A stretch of DNA of 7,355 bases from Acidobacteriota bacterium (GTDB lineage: Bacteria; Acidobacteriota; Terriglobia; Terriglobales; Acidobacteriaceae), in NCBI GenBank assembly GCA_021851465.1, contig JAJZDL010000144.1, positions 1 to 7,355 of the forward strand, read 5' to 3'. Shown one piece after another: positions 1 to 6,570 of this stretch. A model generated the notes under the pieces. That model was not told where the DNA came from. It did not search any database and was given only the letters and a program-made list of their open reading frames with translations. The position numbers and the translations under genes were made by a program. Position 1 is the stretch's first letter; every line of letters begins with the position of its first letter.

Positions 1-1043
1 TGGCCCTGCTCACGGTTCATCCGCTCTCGGCCCTGCACGCCCCGCCTCCACGCATCCAGCCGTTGCTCGCACAGGAGGCGCCCTCGCCCGACGCGCCACC
101 GCCAGCCAGCGATGCTCCGGCACCCGTCGCCGACGACAGTGCAGAGACCCTCAACGTCAACGTCAATCTGGTCAACCTCTACTTCTCCGCGCGCGACAAG
201 GACGGCTTCATCACCAACCTCGCCAAAAGCGACTGCGCGGTCACCGAGGACAAGGTTCCCCAGACCGTCAAGAACTTCACCCAGGAGAAAAACCTCCCGC
301 TTACCATCGGCATCCTGTTAGATACCTCCGGCAGCCAGATGAACGTCCTGCCCCTCGAACAGCAGTCCGGCGCGACCTTTCTGCGCGACGTCCTCACTCC
401 CAAGGACGAGGCCTTCCTCATCTCCTTCGACATCAACGTAGACCTGCTGGCCGACTACACCAACCGCGCCAGCGACATCGCGCGCGCTCTCAATAAAGCC
501 TCCATCAACACCGGCGCAGGCACCGGCTCGGCCACCGGCAACGGCAACCCGCGTGGCACCCTGCTCTTCGATGCCGTCTACCTCGCCGCACATGACAAAC
601 TCGCCCCGGAAGCTGGCCGCAAGATCATCGTCATCCTCACCGACGGCGGAGACCAGGGATCGCAGGAGACCCTGCAGTCCGCCACCGAGGCCGCGCAGAA
701 AGCCAACGCCATCGTCTACGTCATCCTCATCGCAGACCACGCCTTCTATGGCGGTGGCTTTGGCAGCATCAACCTCGCAGACTTCGGCTCGCGCGACATG
801 GAGAAGCTCGCTGGCGACACCGGAGGCCGCGTCATCAACGTCGGCCACGACGGCAGAAAACTCGAAGATGCCTTTCAGCAGATTCAGGACGAGCTGCGCA
901 CCCAATACCTGTTGAGCTACACACCCACCAACGCCAAGGCAGACGGAACCTTCCGCAAGATCACCCTCAACTGCGGCAAAAACATCAAAGTCCAGACCCG
1001 CAACGGCTACTACGCCATCTCCTCCGCCGACACCGGGAACTAG
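1..1043 (+). CDS. VWFA-related acidobacterial domain protein, 5' partial
   Basis: The frame is open from the left edge to a TAG at 1041-1043, and the residues before the in-frame TTG at 63 (ALLTVHPLSALHAPPPR) look like the end of a signal peptide plus a Pro-rich linker. The true start is therefore probably upstream. Numbering from the TTG, residues 5-27 are an Ala/Pro/Asp-rich linker. Residues 31-76 are the short beta-rich segment typical of this family (VNLYFSARDKDGFITNL, then a TEDKVPQ turn). Residues 80-285 are a von Willebrand A fold with a complete metal-ion-dependent adhesion site: D87-x-S89-x-S91, T166 and D194 (ILTDGGD). The tail (QYLLSYTPTN, then RKITL and NGYYA) is also typical. The domain match is to the acidobacterial VWFA-related family, whose members are usually exported and have no established function; binding a protein or surface ligand through a divalent metal is inference. 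The only cysteines visible are C58 and C304. The gene converges on the aldo/keto reductase gene and shares its stop region. Confidence 0.87.
   Translation, partial: ALLTVHPLSALHAPPPRIQPLLAQEAPSPDAPPPASDAPAPVADDSAETLNVNVNLVNLYFSARDKDGFITNLAKSDCAVTEDKVPQTVKNFTQEKNLPLTIGILLDTSGSQMNVLPLEQQSGATFLRDVLTPKDEAFLISFDINVDLLADYTNRASDIARALNKASINTGAGTGSATGNGNPRGTLLFDAVYLAAHDKLAPEAGRKIIVILTDGGDQGSQETLQSATEAAQKANAIVYVILIADHAFYGGGFGSINLADFGSRDMEKLAGDTGGRVINVGHDGRKLEDAFQQIQDELRTQYLLSYTPTNAKADGTFRKITLNCGKNIKVQTRNGYYAISSADTGN
509..544 (+). repeat. 12-bp tandem repeat (x3) inside the VWFA gene
   Basis: The heptamer CACCGGC recurs at exactly 12-bp intervals (509, 521, 533), giving three imperfect 12-bp units. They encode the tetrapeptides TGAG, TGSA and TGNG (residues 150-161), a Gly/Thr-rich loop just before the metal-site threonine T166. 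Because 12 is a multiple of three, gain or loss of units would keep the frame and only change loop length. Confidence 0.7.
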
Positions 1044-2038
1044 CTCAGTCCCAGCACCGGGTGCGGAACATACGGCTCCTCCAACGACTTGATCTCCTCC
1101 GCCGTCAGCTTCAATGCCACCGCCGCAACCGCGTCCTCCAGATGGTGCAACTTGGTCGCGCCCACAATCGGCGCGGTGATCGCTGGCTTGCTCAGCAGCC
1201 AGGCCAGCGCCACCTGCGCCATTGGCACCGCGCGCGCATCCGCCACCTGCGCCAGCCGCTCCACCACTCCCTTGTCCGCCGCGGCCGTCTTCGCATACAG
1301 GTTCTTCGCGTACCCATCCGACTCCGAGCGCTTCGTCGCCTCAGCATTCCAGGGCCGCGCCAGTCGCCCGCGCGCCAGCGGGCTCCACGGCAGCACACCA
1401 ACCCCTTGGTCGAGACACAGCGGCAGCATCTCGCGCTCCTCCTCGCGGTACAGCAGGTTGTAGTGCGGCTGCATCGTCGCAAACTTCGCCCAGCCATGTT
1501 TCTCCGACGTATACTGCGCCTTCGAGAACTGCCACGCCCACATCGACGATGCGCCGATGTACCGCACCTTTCCCGCGCGCACCGCGTCGTCCAGCGCCTG
1601 TAGCGTCTCCTCGATCGGGGTCATCTTGTCCCAGCGATGAATCTGGTACAGATCGACGTAGTCCATCCCCAGCCGCTTCAGGCTCTCGTCCAGCTCGAAA
1701 AAAATCTCCTTGCGCGAAAGTCCCCCGCCATTCGGCCCGTCGCGCATCACAGCATTCACCTTGGTCGCTACCACCGTGTCTTCGCGCCTCGCGTTGGCCT
1801 TCAGAAAGCGCCCCAGCACTCGCTCGCTGTCGCCCGTCGCGTACACGTTCGCCGTGTCGAAGAAGTTGATCCCAGCGTCCAATGCCTGTCGGAAGAACGC
1901 CTGGCTCTGCTCCTCGTTCAGGCTCCACGCATTGCTGCCCGGGCGCTGCGGCCCGGCGGGAGGGATCCCATACGACATGCATCCAAGACAGATGCGCGAA
2001 ACCTTCACCCCAGTCCGGCCCAGATTCACATACTCCAT
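1040..2038 (-). CDS. aldo/keto reductase
   Basis: This is a 332-residue soluble NAD(P)H-dependent oxidoreductase of the aldo/keto reductase superfamily, at the usual length for its (beta/alpha)8 barrel. The catalytic tetrad is complete: D61 and Y66 (in FFDTANVY), K93 (in VVATKVN) and H134 (in LYQIHRWD). Cofactor-binding signatures follow: the PWSPLARG loop (217-224) and the C-terminal IVGATKLHHLEDAV stretch (291-304), which contacts the NADP adenosine phosphate in relatives. The substrate cannot be predicted; relatives act on aldehydes, ketones and sugars. I chose the ATG at 2036-2038 because the protein then begins MEYVNLGRTG, the family's normal N-terminus, and because GAGGTG lies 6 bases upstream. 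The frame stays open to a TTG at 2098, but those 20 extra residues match nothing. It lies 147 bp downstream of the histidine kinase gene on the same strand, so its own promoter is possible. Confidence 0.93.
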   Translation of the reverse strand: MEYVNLGRTGVKVSRICLGCMSYGIPPAGPQRPGSNAWSLNEEQSQAFFRQALDAGINFFDTANVYATGDSERVLGRFLKANARREDTVVATKVNAVMRDGPNGGGLSRKEIFFELDESLKRLGMDYVDLYQIHRWDKMTPIEETLQALDDAVRAGKVRYIGASSMWAWQFSKAQYTSEKHGWAKFATMQPHYNLLYREEEREMLPLCLDQGVGVLPWSPLARGRLARPWNAEATKRSESDGYAKNLYAKTAAADKGVVERLAQVADARAVPMAQVALAWLLSKPAITAPIVGATKLHHLEDAVAAVALKLTAEEIKSLEEPYVPHPVLGLS

Positions 2039-2043
2039 GGCAA

Positions 2044-2052
2044 CCACCTCTC
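2044..2052 (-). promoter_or_regulatory. ribosome binding site of the aldo/keto reductase gene
   Basis: On the minus strand GAGAGGTGG precedes the ATG at 2038. Its GAGGTG core matches the 16S anti-Shine-Dalgarno complement and sits 6 bases from the start codon. This decides for the ATG at 2038 over the upstream TTG at 2098. Confidence 0.7.
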
Positions 2053-2111
2053 GATCCAGAGTAGCAAGTTGCGCTTCGCCGTTGAATCCGGCAGGCAATG
2101 CGGCAGCGAAG

Positions 2112-2137
2112 TGTCCTTCTGAACGCAGCGAAGAACC
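2112..2137. repeat. possible dispersed intergenic repeat (degenerate copy)
   Basis: This 26-bp stretch contains TTCTGAACGCAGCGAAGAA, an imperfect palindrome with TTCT/AGAA ends around a GC-rich centre. It closely resembles an intergenic repeat I recall from acidobacterial and other genomes, whose shadow translation reads SERSEES; here that frame reads PSERSEEP. It lies between the histidine kinase stop and the aldo/keto reductase start, as such elements usually do. Only one copy is in the window, so the repeat nature rests on memory of the consensus. Confidence 0.4.
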
Positions 2138-2185
2138 AGCGTGATTTTCGGTAGCGCGACTGCCTGCACCACTGGCAAAAACGCT

Positions 2186-3604
2186 CTACTCTGTTGTCGC
2201 GCACTCACCGCGCGGCAGGGTCAGGGTGAAGACGCTGCCCGCGCCCGGCGCGCTCGCCGCCGTCACCGTCCCCCCCGCTCGATGCACAATCGCCTGCACG
2301 ATCGCCAATCCCAGGCCCGCACCACCGCTCTCTCGCGAGCGCGATCGGTCGCCGCGATAGAACCGCTCGAAGATGTGCGGCAGAGACTCTGCATCGATCC
2401 CGCACCCCGCGTCCTCGATTGAAAGCGTGCACATCGTTCCCTGCGCCTGCGCCTTTACCTGAATCGAACTGCCGTCCGGGCTGTAGTGCACCGCGTTTTC
2501 CAGCAGGTTCATCAAAACGAGATTCAGCCCCTCCGCCGAGATCCGCACGCACAGCGCTGCGTCCTCGCCCTCGACATCCACGCGGATCCGCCGCGCCTCC
2601 AGCATTGGGGCCAGTCGACGCAGCGCGCAGTGCAACTCCTCCATCGCATCCACCGGGCCGGCCTCGACCTGCGCAGATCCCGCCAGCCCCTCGATCTTCG
2701 CCAACTGCAGCATTCCGCCCACCAGTCCCTGCATCCGCTCTGTGTCTTCCAGAGCGCGCCCGATCTCGGCACGGTATTCCGCCGCTCCGCCTCCGCGCTC
2801 CAGCGCCAACTGTAGCGTCGATTTCACAATCGCCACCGCCGTCTTCATCTCGTGCGCAGCATCCGCGGAGAACTGTCGCTCTCGCGCGAAGGCCGCCTGT
2901 AGCCGCTCCACCAGCCGCGCCAACGACAGCGACAGCGGCGCCAACTCCTCCGCCTCACGCTCGCCGGTCGCCGCCTCCCACTCCCAATGCGTTGCGTCGA
3001 TCCGCGCCGCGTGGCCCGCAAGCTGCACCACCGGGCGCAAGCCCGCCCGCACAACCCAACTTACCGCCAGCATCGAGGCCGCCAGGATCGCCAGTCCCAG
3101 GCCTGCCGCAACCCGTTCGGCGAACTCAACGTGCTCCTCCACCTCGCCGGTCGGCGATCCGTACACCAACACCAGTTTCGGTAGCCGCGCCCTCTTCGCC
3201 GGATTGTCGTCGAACATCGCAATGTTGCGATCGACGAACAGACGGTAGCGCCATCCGCCGATCTTTGCGTCCATAAATCTGCCCGGCACCGTCCGAGGGT
3301 CGAACGCCGGACGCCACGCGCCCGATACGGCGATCGCCTTGCCCTGCGCATCGCTCAGCACATACACATCGTGCCGCGGCAGGGTCAGCAGCTCGCGGTG
3401 CAGCACTGCGCTCTCGCTGGGGTCGTCCGGCGCCTCGATCACCGACTTCACCATTGCCGCATGTTCCACCAGCTCGGCATTCAGCACTGCGTAGGACCGC
3501 CTCCGCTCGTGGTGGGCCACCAGCACCGTCGCCAGCACCGTCGCCAGTATCTGCACCGCCGCGACCCCCAGCAATAGCCGCCGCCGTATCGATGTCCGCC
3601 TCAT
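2186..3604 (-). CDS. two-component sensor histidine kinase
   Basis: This 472-residue inner-membrane kinase is the partner of the response regulator encoded just upstream. A basic N-terminus (MRRTSIRRR) leads into transmembrane helix 1 (about 10-30). A periplasmic sensor region of about 135 residues (31-165) matches no ligand-binding fold I recognise. Transmembrane helix 2 spans about 166-187, and a HAMP linker about 188-240. The dimerisation/phosphoacceptor helix carries H251 in FSADAAHEMKTAVAIV. The ATPase domain shows the N box (NLLENAVHYSP, N370), G1 box (DAGCGI, 398-403), F box (IFERFYRGD, 411-419) and G2 box (GGAGLGLAI, 427-435), so it should be active. The H-box has Ala where most kinases have Pro (HELRTP type). 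The start is the ATG at 3602-3604, which overlaps the regulator's TGA as ATGA; the frame continues upstream only inside the regulator gene. The signal is unknown. Confidence 0.94.
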   Translation of the reverse strand: MRRTSIRRRLLLGVAAVQILATVLATVLVAHHERRRSYAVLNAELVEHAAMVKSVIEAPDDPSESAVLHRELLTLPRHDVYVLSDAQGKAIAVSGAWRPAFDPRTVPGRFMDAKIGGWRYRLFVDRNIAMFDDNPAKRARLPKLVLVYGSPTGEVEEHVEFAERVAAGLGLAILAASMLAVSWVVRAGLRPVVQLAGHAARIDATHWEWEAATGEREAEELAPLSLSLARLVERLQAAFARERQFSADAAHEMKTAVAIVKSTLQLALERGGGAAEYRAEIGRALEDTERMQGLVGGMLQLAKIEGLAGSAQVEAGPVDAMEELHCALRRLAPMLEARRIRVDVEGEDAALCVRISAEGLNLVLMNLLENAVHYSPDGSSIQVKAQAQGTMCTLSIEDAGCGIDAESLPHIFERFYRGDRSRSRESGGAGLGLAIVQAIVHRAGGTVTAASAPGAGSVFTLTLPRGECATTE

Positions 3605-4284
3605 GGCAAATCTTCTTCGCGCAGCATATAGCCGTGCCCGCGCAGCGTATGGATCAGCTTCTGCGCCGGCGCGGAATCCACCTTCTTGCGCAGCCCCGCA
3701 ATGTACACCTCGATCACATTGCTGAACTTCTCGCAGTTGAAGTCGTACAGGTGCTCCAGCAGTTCGCTCTTCGACACCACACACCCCTGCCTGTGCATCA
3801 GGTACTCCAGCACCTTGAACTCCATCGGCGTCAGCGCCAGGGCAACGCCTCCGCGCCGCGCCTCCGCCCGCGTCGAGTCCACCTCCAGGTCCGCAATGGC
3901 AAGCAGAGGGGCCGCATGGCCTTGGCTGCGGCGGATCAGAGCGCCCAGCCGCGCGCGCAGCTCGCGCAGGTCAAAGGGCTTGCTCATGTAGTCGTCGGCC
4001 CCGCGGTCCAGCATGCGCAGCACGGACTCCACGCCCTCCTGCGCCGTCAGCACAAGCACCGGGGTCCGTACGCCGGCCGCGCGCAAACGCGTCAACACCT
4101 CAGCCCCGCTCAGCTTCGGCAACATCAGGTCCAGCACCAGCGCGTCGTACACATTGACCTGCGCCAGATATAGTCCCTCTTCGCCATCGCGGGCCACGTC
4201 CACCGCAAACCCTGCGGTCTCGCGCAGGCTCGCCGCAATGTTCTCCGCCAGCCGCCGTTCGTCTTCGATCACCGCAACTCGCAT
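3601..4284 (-). CDS. OmpR/PhoB-family response regulator
   Basis: This is a 227-residue cytoplasmic DNA-binding regulator. The N-terminal receiver domain (1-118) has the acidic pocket E7-D8, phosphoacceptor D52 (LVLDLMLPKLSG), the switch residue T80 and K102 (in YMSKPFDLREL). The C-terminal winged helix (about 129-223) has the family's LTPMEFKVLEYLM start, the recognition helix region SNVIEVYIAGLRKKV and the final hairpin IHTLRGHGYML. The domain order and the IHTLRGHGYML ending resemble the QseB/PmrA/CusR subgroup; which signal or targets it serves cannot be told. The ATG at 4282-4284 begins MRVAVIEDE, the expected first strand, although no strong ribosome binding site precedes it. It is first of a two-gene unit with the kinase (4-bp overlap), and a TTAA direct repeat lies about 130-147 bp upstream, a possible autoregulatory site. 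Confidence 0.95.
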   Translation of the reverse strand: MRVAVIEDERRLAENIAASLRETAGFAVDVARDGEEGLYLAQVNVYDALVLDLMLPKLSGAEVLTRLRAAGVRTPVLVLTAQEGVESVLRMLDRGADDYMSKPFDLRELRARLGALIRRSQGHAAPLLAIADLEVDSTRAEARRGGVALALTPMEFKVLEYLMHRQGCVVSKSELLEHLYDFNCEKFSNVIEVYIAGLRKKVDSAPAQKLIHTLRGHGYMLREEDLP

Positions 4285-4414
4285 CGCTCAGGCACTCTCG
4301 CCGTCCGGCCATGGAAGAAGCCAGCGGCCCCCGTGCGTGCCGCAGCCCTGTCTCTCCAACTTACTCCCCGTGCGCGAACTGCACCGTCTTCAGCCTCATC
4401 CTCGCCGCCACCGC

Positions 4415-4431
4415 ATTAAATCCTGCTTAAT
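4415..4431. promoter_or_regulatory. TTAA direct repeat, candidate response-regulator operator
   Basis: On the minus strand the site reads ATTAAG-CAGGA-TTTAAT. Two hexamers with TTAA cores are separated by 5 bp, an 11-bp period and so about one helical turn. This is the arrangement of OmpR/PhoB-family tandem half-sites and fits the PmrA-box pattern as I remember it (HTTAAD-N5-HTTAAD). The same bases also form an inverted repeat ATTAA-N7-TTAAT. It stands out as an AT-rich island in the 172-bp gap between hisA and the response regulator gene. No convincing -35/-10 pair was found beside it, and the function is inferred. Confidence 0.4.
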
Positions 4432-4456
4432 ACCGCGCTTCGTTTGCAACGCCCGC

Positions 4457-5158
4457 TTAGGCCTCCATCGCACCGGAGTACACAGCCATGCCCGCGACCG
4501 CATCCACGCCCATCGCGTCCAGCGCATCCACCTCCGCACGCTCCTTGATCCCGCCCGCCACAATCAACTGCTTCGCCGTCGTGGCGCGCAGCGTCGCCGC
4601 AACGTCCAGCGGAAAGCCCTGCATCGTGCCCTCCGTATCCACATGCGTGTATAGAAACGCCGAGCATGAGTCCTCCAGCCACGTCACGGCCTCCTCCGGC
4701 GTCAGTTCCACCGAGTCCTTCCACCCCTTCACTGCCACGCGCCCGCCCTTCGTGTCCACCGAGAAGCACAGCGCCTCCTCGCCCAGCGTGCGCTTCAACC
4801 CCTCGGCAAACTCCAGCCGGATCAACTTGTGCCGTCGCGCCTCGCTCGCCTCGGCAACACCAAACAAACTCGACCCATAGATCACACGCCGCGCGCCCGC
4901 ATCCAGCAGCCTGCGTCCGTCCTCCGCCGTCCTCAGCCCGCCGCCCACCTGGCACGGGAGCCGTCCGCAGACCATCTCGATCAGCACGCGGTTCTCGCCC
5001 TGCCGCATCGCCGCATCCAGATCGATCAACTGCACAAGAGGATATTTTGCGAAGCGCTCGATCCAGTACTCAAAGTCGTCGAAGGCCAGCTTCAGCCTCT
5101 CGCCTTGCACCAACTGCACAATTCGCCCACCCATCAAATCGATCGAAGGAATCAACAT
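4457..5158 (-). CDS. hisA: HisA, ProFAR isomerase
   Basis: This cytoplasmic enzyme opens the ribose of ProFAR by Amadori rearrangement to give PRFAR, the substrate of HisF. It has 233 residues, near the usual length of about 240, and a (beta/alpha)8 barrel. D7 (IPSIDLMGG) and D135 (FSVDTKGGRVAVKGW) correspond to the catalytic aspartate pair, and T171 (YTHVDTEG) to the substrate-binding threonine. Phosphate-binding loops are VGGGLRT (71-77) and AGGIKE (201-206). Two motifs differ from the common form: IDLDAAMRQG where many have VDLDGA, and VDTEG where many have a DG pair. Several features match the Thermotoga type (SxDTxGGRVAxKGW). The ATG at 5156-5158 overlaps the hisF stop by 7 bp (ATGTTGA). 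It is the last gene of the operon; the TAA is followed by a gap with no clear intrinsic terminator. Confidence 0.95.
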   Translation of the reverse strand: MLIPSIDLMGGRIVQLVQGERLKLAFDDFEYWIERFAKYPLVQLIDLDAAMRQGENRVLIEMVCGRLPCQVGGGLRTAEDGRRLLDAGARRVIYGSSLFGVAEASEARRHKLIRLEFAEGLKRTLGEEALCFSVDTKGGRVAVKGWKDSVELTPEEAVTWLEDSCSAFLYTHVDTEGTMQGFPLDVAATLRATTAKQLIVAGGIKERAEVDALDAMGVDAVAGMAVYSGAMEA

Positions 5159-5943
5159 GGCAACCTCACACTCACACCTGCTTTCAACAACTGCGCCTTC
5201 AACTCCCTTGAATCCGTGGCCCCAAAATGAAAGATGCTCGCCGCCAGCGCCGCATCCGCCTTGCCCCGTCCAAAGACCTCCGCAAAATGGACCGCGCATC
5301 CCGCGCCGCCACTCGCAATCACGGGAATCTGCACCGCCTCGCTCACCGCTGCGGTCAGCTCGCAGTCGAAGCCGTCGCGCATCCCGTCGGTGTCCATGCT
5401 GGTCAGCAGGATCTCGCCCGCCCCTCGCGACTCCGCCTCGCGTGCCCACTCGACAACACGCCGGCCCGTCGGCTTGCGCCCGCCGCTCACATACACCTCC
5501 GCGTCCTCCACGCCTTTCGCGCCGCGCCGCGCCGCGCCTGCGGCCCTTCGCGCGTCGATCGCGACAATGACCGCCTGCGCGCCGAAGCTCGCGCCGATCT
5601 CCCCAATCAGCTCCGGCCGTGCAATCGCCGCCGAGTTGATGCTCACCTTGTCCGCACCCGCATCGAAGACCGCCGCAGCATCGTCTCTCGTGCGCACGCC
5701 CCCGCCCACCGTGAACGGCACGAACAGCCGCGCCGCCGCGCGACGAACCGTGTCCAGCAGGGTTCCGCGCTCCTCGTGCGTCGCCGTAATGTCCAACAGC
5801 ACAATCTCGTCCGCCCCCGCGGTCGCATGTCTGTGCGCCAGCTCCGCCGGGTCGCCCGCATCGACGATGTCGACAAACTGCACGCCCTTCACAACCCGTC
5901 CGCCACGCACATCCAAACACGCAATGATCCGTTTCGTCAGCAT
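5152..5943 (-). CDS. hisF: HisF, imidazole glycerol phosphate synthase cyclase subunit
   Basis: HisF uses ammonia channelled from HisH to convert PRFAR into imidazoleglycerol phosphate and AICAR, the latter feeding purine synthesis. It has 263 residues, about 10 more than typical. The catalytic acids D11 (IIACLDVRGGRVVKG) and D130 (VIVAIDAR) are present, as are the phosphate loops TVGGGVRT (78-85) and ASGGAG (210-215) and the signatures GAGEILLTSMD and AALAASIFHFG. The C-terminal ELKAQLLKAGVSVRL is standard. The extra length is an Ala/Arg-rich insert at about 132-148, between the AIDA strand and YVSGGRKPTG, partly encoded by a 5-bp tandem repeat. The ATG at 5941-5943 directly follows the hisH stop (TAGATG, no gap), and the gene's end overlaps hisA. 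Order H-F-A differs from the common H-A-F. Confidence 0.96.
   Translation of the reverse strand: MLTKRIIACLDVRGGRVVKGVQFVDIVDAGDPAELAHRHATAGADEIVLLDITATHEERGTLLDTVRRAAARLFVPFTVGGGVRTRDDAAAVFDAGADKVSINSAAIARPELIGEIGASFGAQAVIVAIDARRAAGAARRGAKGVEDAEVYVSGGRKPTGRRVVEWAREAESRGAGEILLTSMDTDGMRDGFDCELTAAVSEAVQIPVIASGGAGCAVHFAEVFGRGKADAALAASIFHFGATDSRELKAQLLKAGVSVRLPC
5518..5538. repeat. 5-bp (GCCGC) tandem repeat inside hisF
   Basis: On the plus strand GCCGC occurs three times from 5521 and then breaks off as GCC, with CGC before it in the same phase, giving 21 bp of period 5. It encodes residues about 136-142 (GAARRGA) of the hisF insert. A gain or loss of one unit would shift the frame. Confidence 0.65.
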
Positions 5944-6570
5944 CTACAACTCCATAAAATTCCGCAACACCCGCAACCCTACGTCCGCCGACTTCTCTGG
6001 ATGAAACTGCACGCCCATCACGTTGCCGCGTTCGACAGCCGACGTAAACTCTCCGCCATACTCTGTGACCGCCGCGGTATCTTTTGAAACCGGCGCGCGC
6101 CACGAATGCGTGAAGTACACAAACGACCCGTCCTCCACGCCCCGCAGCAGCCGCGAATCCTCGCGTATCCCCTCCAATGAGTTCCAGCCCACATGCGGCG
6201 ACTTCAACTCCGCGCCCTCATACTCTGCCGGAAATCGCTCGCACATCCCGCTAAACGCACCCAGCCCCGGTGCCTCCAGCGCCTCGGTCGATCCCTCATA
6301 CAGCCACTGCAAGCCCACACAAATCCCTAGAAACCACGCGCCCTTTGCAATGCCCTCATGCACCGCGTCCGTCAGCCCCAGATCGTTCAACAACTGCGTC
6401 GCCTGAAAGTGTCCCACCCCCGGCAGCACAATCTTCTCCGACTGGCGAACCATCTCCGGCGATTGCGTGACCACCACCTCGCGCGCGGGGCGTTCCTCGC
6501 CCAGCAGGTAGCGCAGCGACTTCACCACGCTCGTCAGGTTCCCCGCCTTGTAGTCGATCACCGCAATCAC
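5944..6570 (-). CDS. hisH: HisH, imidazole glycerol phosphate synthase glutaminase subunit
   Basis: HisH is the class-I glutamine amidotransferase that hydrolyses glutamine and passes ammonia through the HisF barrel. It has 208 residues, near the usual 200. The catalytic triad is C84 (FLGICVGLQWL), H190 and E192 (GVQFHPEKS). The oxyanion segment LPGVG is at 49-53, and the N-terminal strand VIDYKAGNLTSV is the family start. HVGWN (126-130) and YFTHSW (152-157) are expected positions, with Trp in place of the common Tyr at 157. The start is a GTG at 6568-6570 that overlaps the hisB stop as GTGA; an ATG start would delete conserved sequence. Its stop abuts the hisF ATG, which fits 1:1 synthesis of the HisHF heterodimer by translational coupling. 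Confidence 0.96.
   Translation of the reverse strand: MIAVIDYKAGNLTSVVKSLRYLLGEERPAREVVVTQSPEMVRQSEKIVLPGVGHFQATQLLNDLGLTDAVHEGIAKGAWFLGICVGLQWLYEGSTEALEAPGLGAFSGMCERFPAEYEGAELKSPHVGWNSLEGIREDSRLLRGVEDGSFVYFTHSWRAPVSKDTAAVTEYGGEFTSAVERGNVMGVQFHPEKSADVGLRVLRNFMEL

Noticed and set aside
2060..2090. Possible -35/-10 pair for the reductase (TTCAAC, 17 bp, TACTCT on the minus strand)
   Set aside because: Only a weak match to the sigma-70 consensus in GC-rich DNA; such matches are expected by chance.
2039..2098. N-terminal extension of the reductase to a TTG at 2098
   Set aside because: The 20 extra residues match no family sequence, whereas the ATG at 2038 has a good ribosome binding site and the normal N-terminus.
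2161..2180. Hairpin TGCC...GGCA next to an A run, as a terminator after the kinase
   Set aside because: On the minus strand the T run comes before the hairpin, so it has the wrong order, and the stem is only 4 bp.
1341..2204. Minus-strand 287-residue frame overlapping the aldo/keto reductase gene
   Set aside because: It is the same strand in another phase; the reductase frame carries the complete catalytic tetrad and this one shows no family signature.
2419..3276. Long plus-strand frame opposite the histidine kinase (285 residues)
   Set aside because: Pro/Ala/Arg-rich translation with no recognisable domain, fully antisense to an intact kinase gene; a GC-rich shadow.
4324..4343. GCGGC/GCCGC hairpin in the response-regulator leader
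   Set aside because: A 5-bp stem with a 10-base loop in GC-rich DNA is not distinguishable from chance and has no T run.
5227..6087. Long plus-strand frames of 286 and 256 residues opposite hisF/hisH
   Set aside because: Both are antisense to genes with complete catalytic motifs and show only biased composition.
5159..6103. The hisA frame stays open for another 945 bp upstream, suggesting a 548-residue fusion
   Set aside because: The upstream part lies inside hisF and hisH in another frame and has Gly/Arg/Cys-rich shadow composition. HisA's normal N-terminus (MLIPSIDL) starts at the ATG at 5158.
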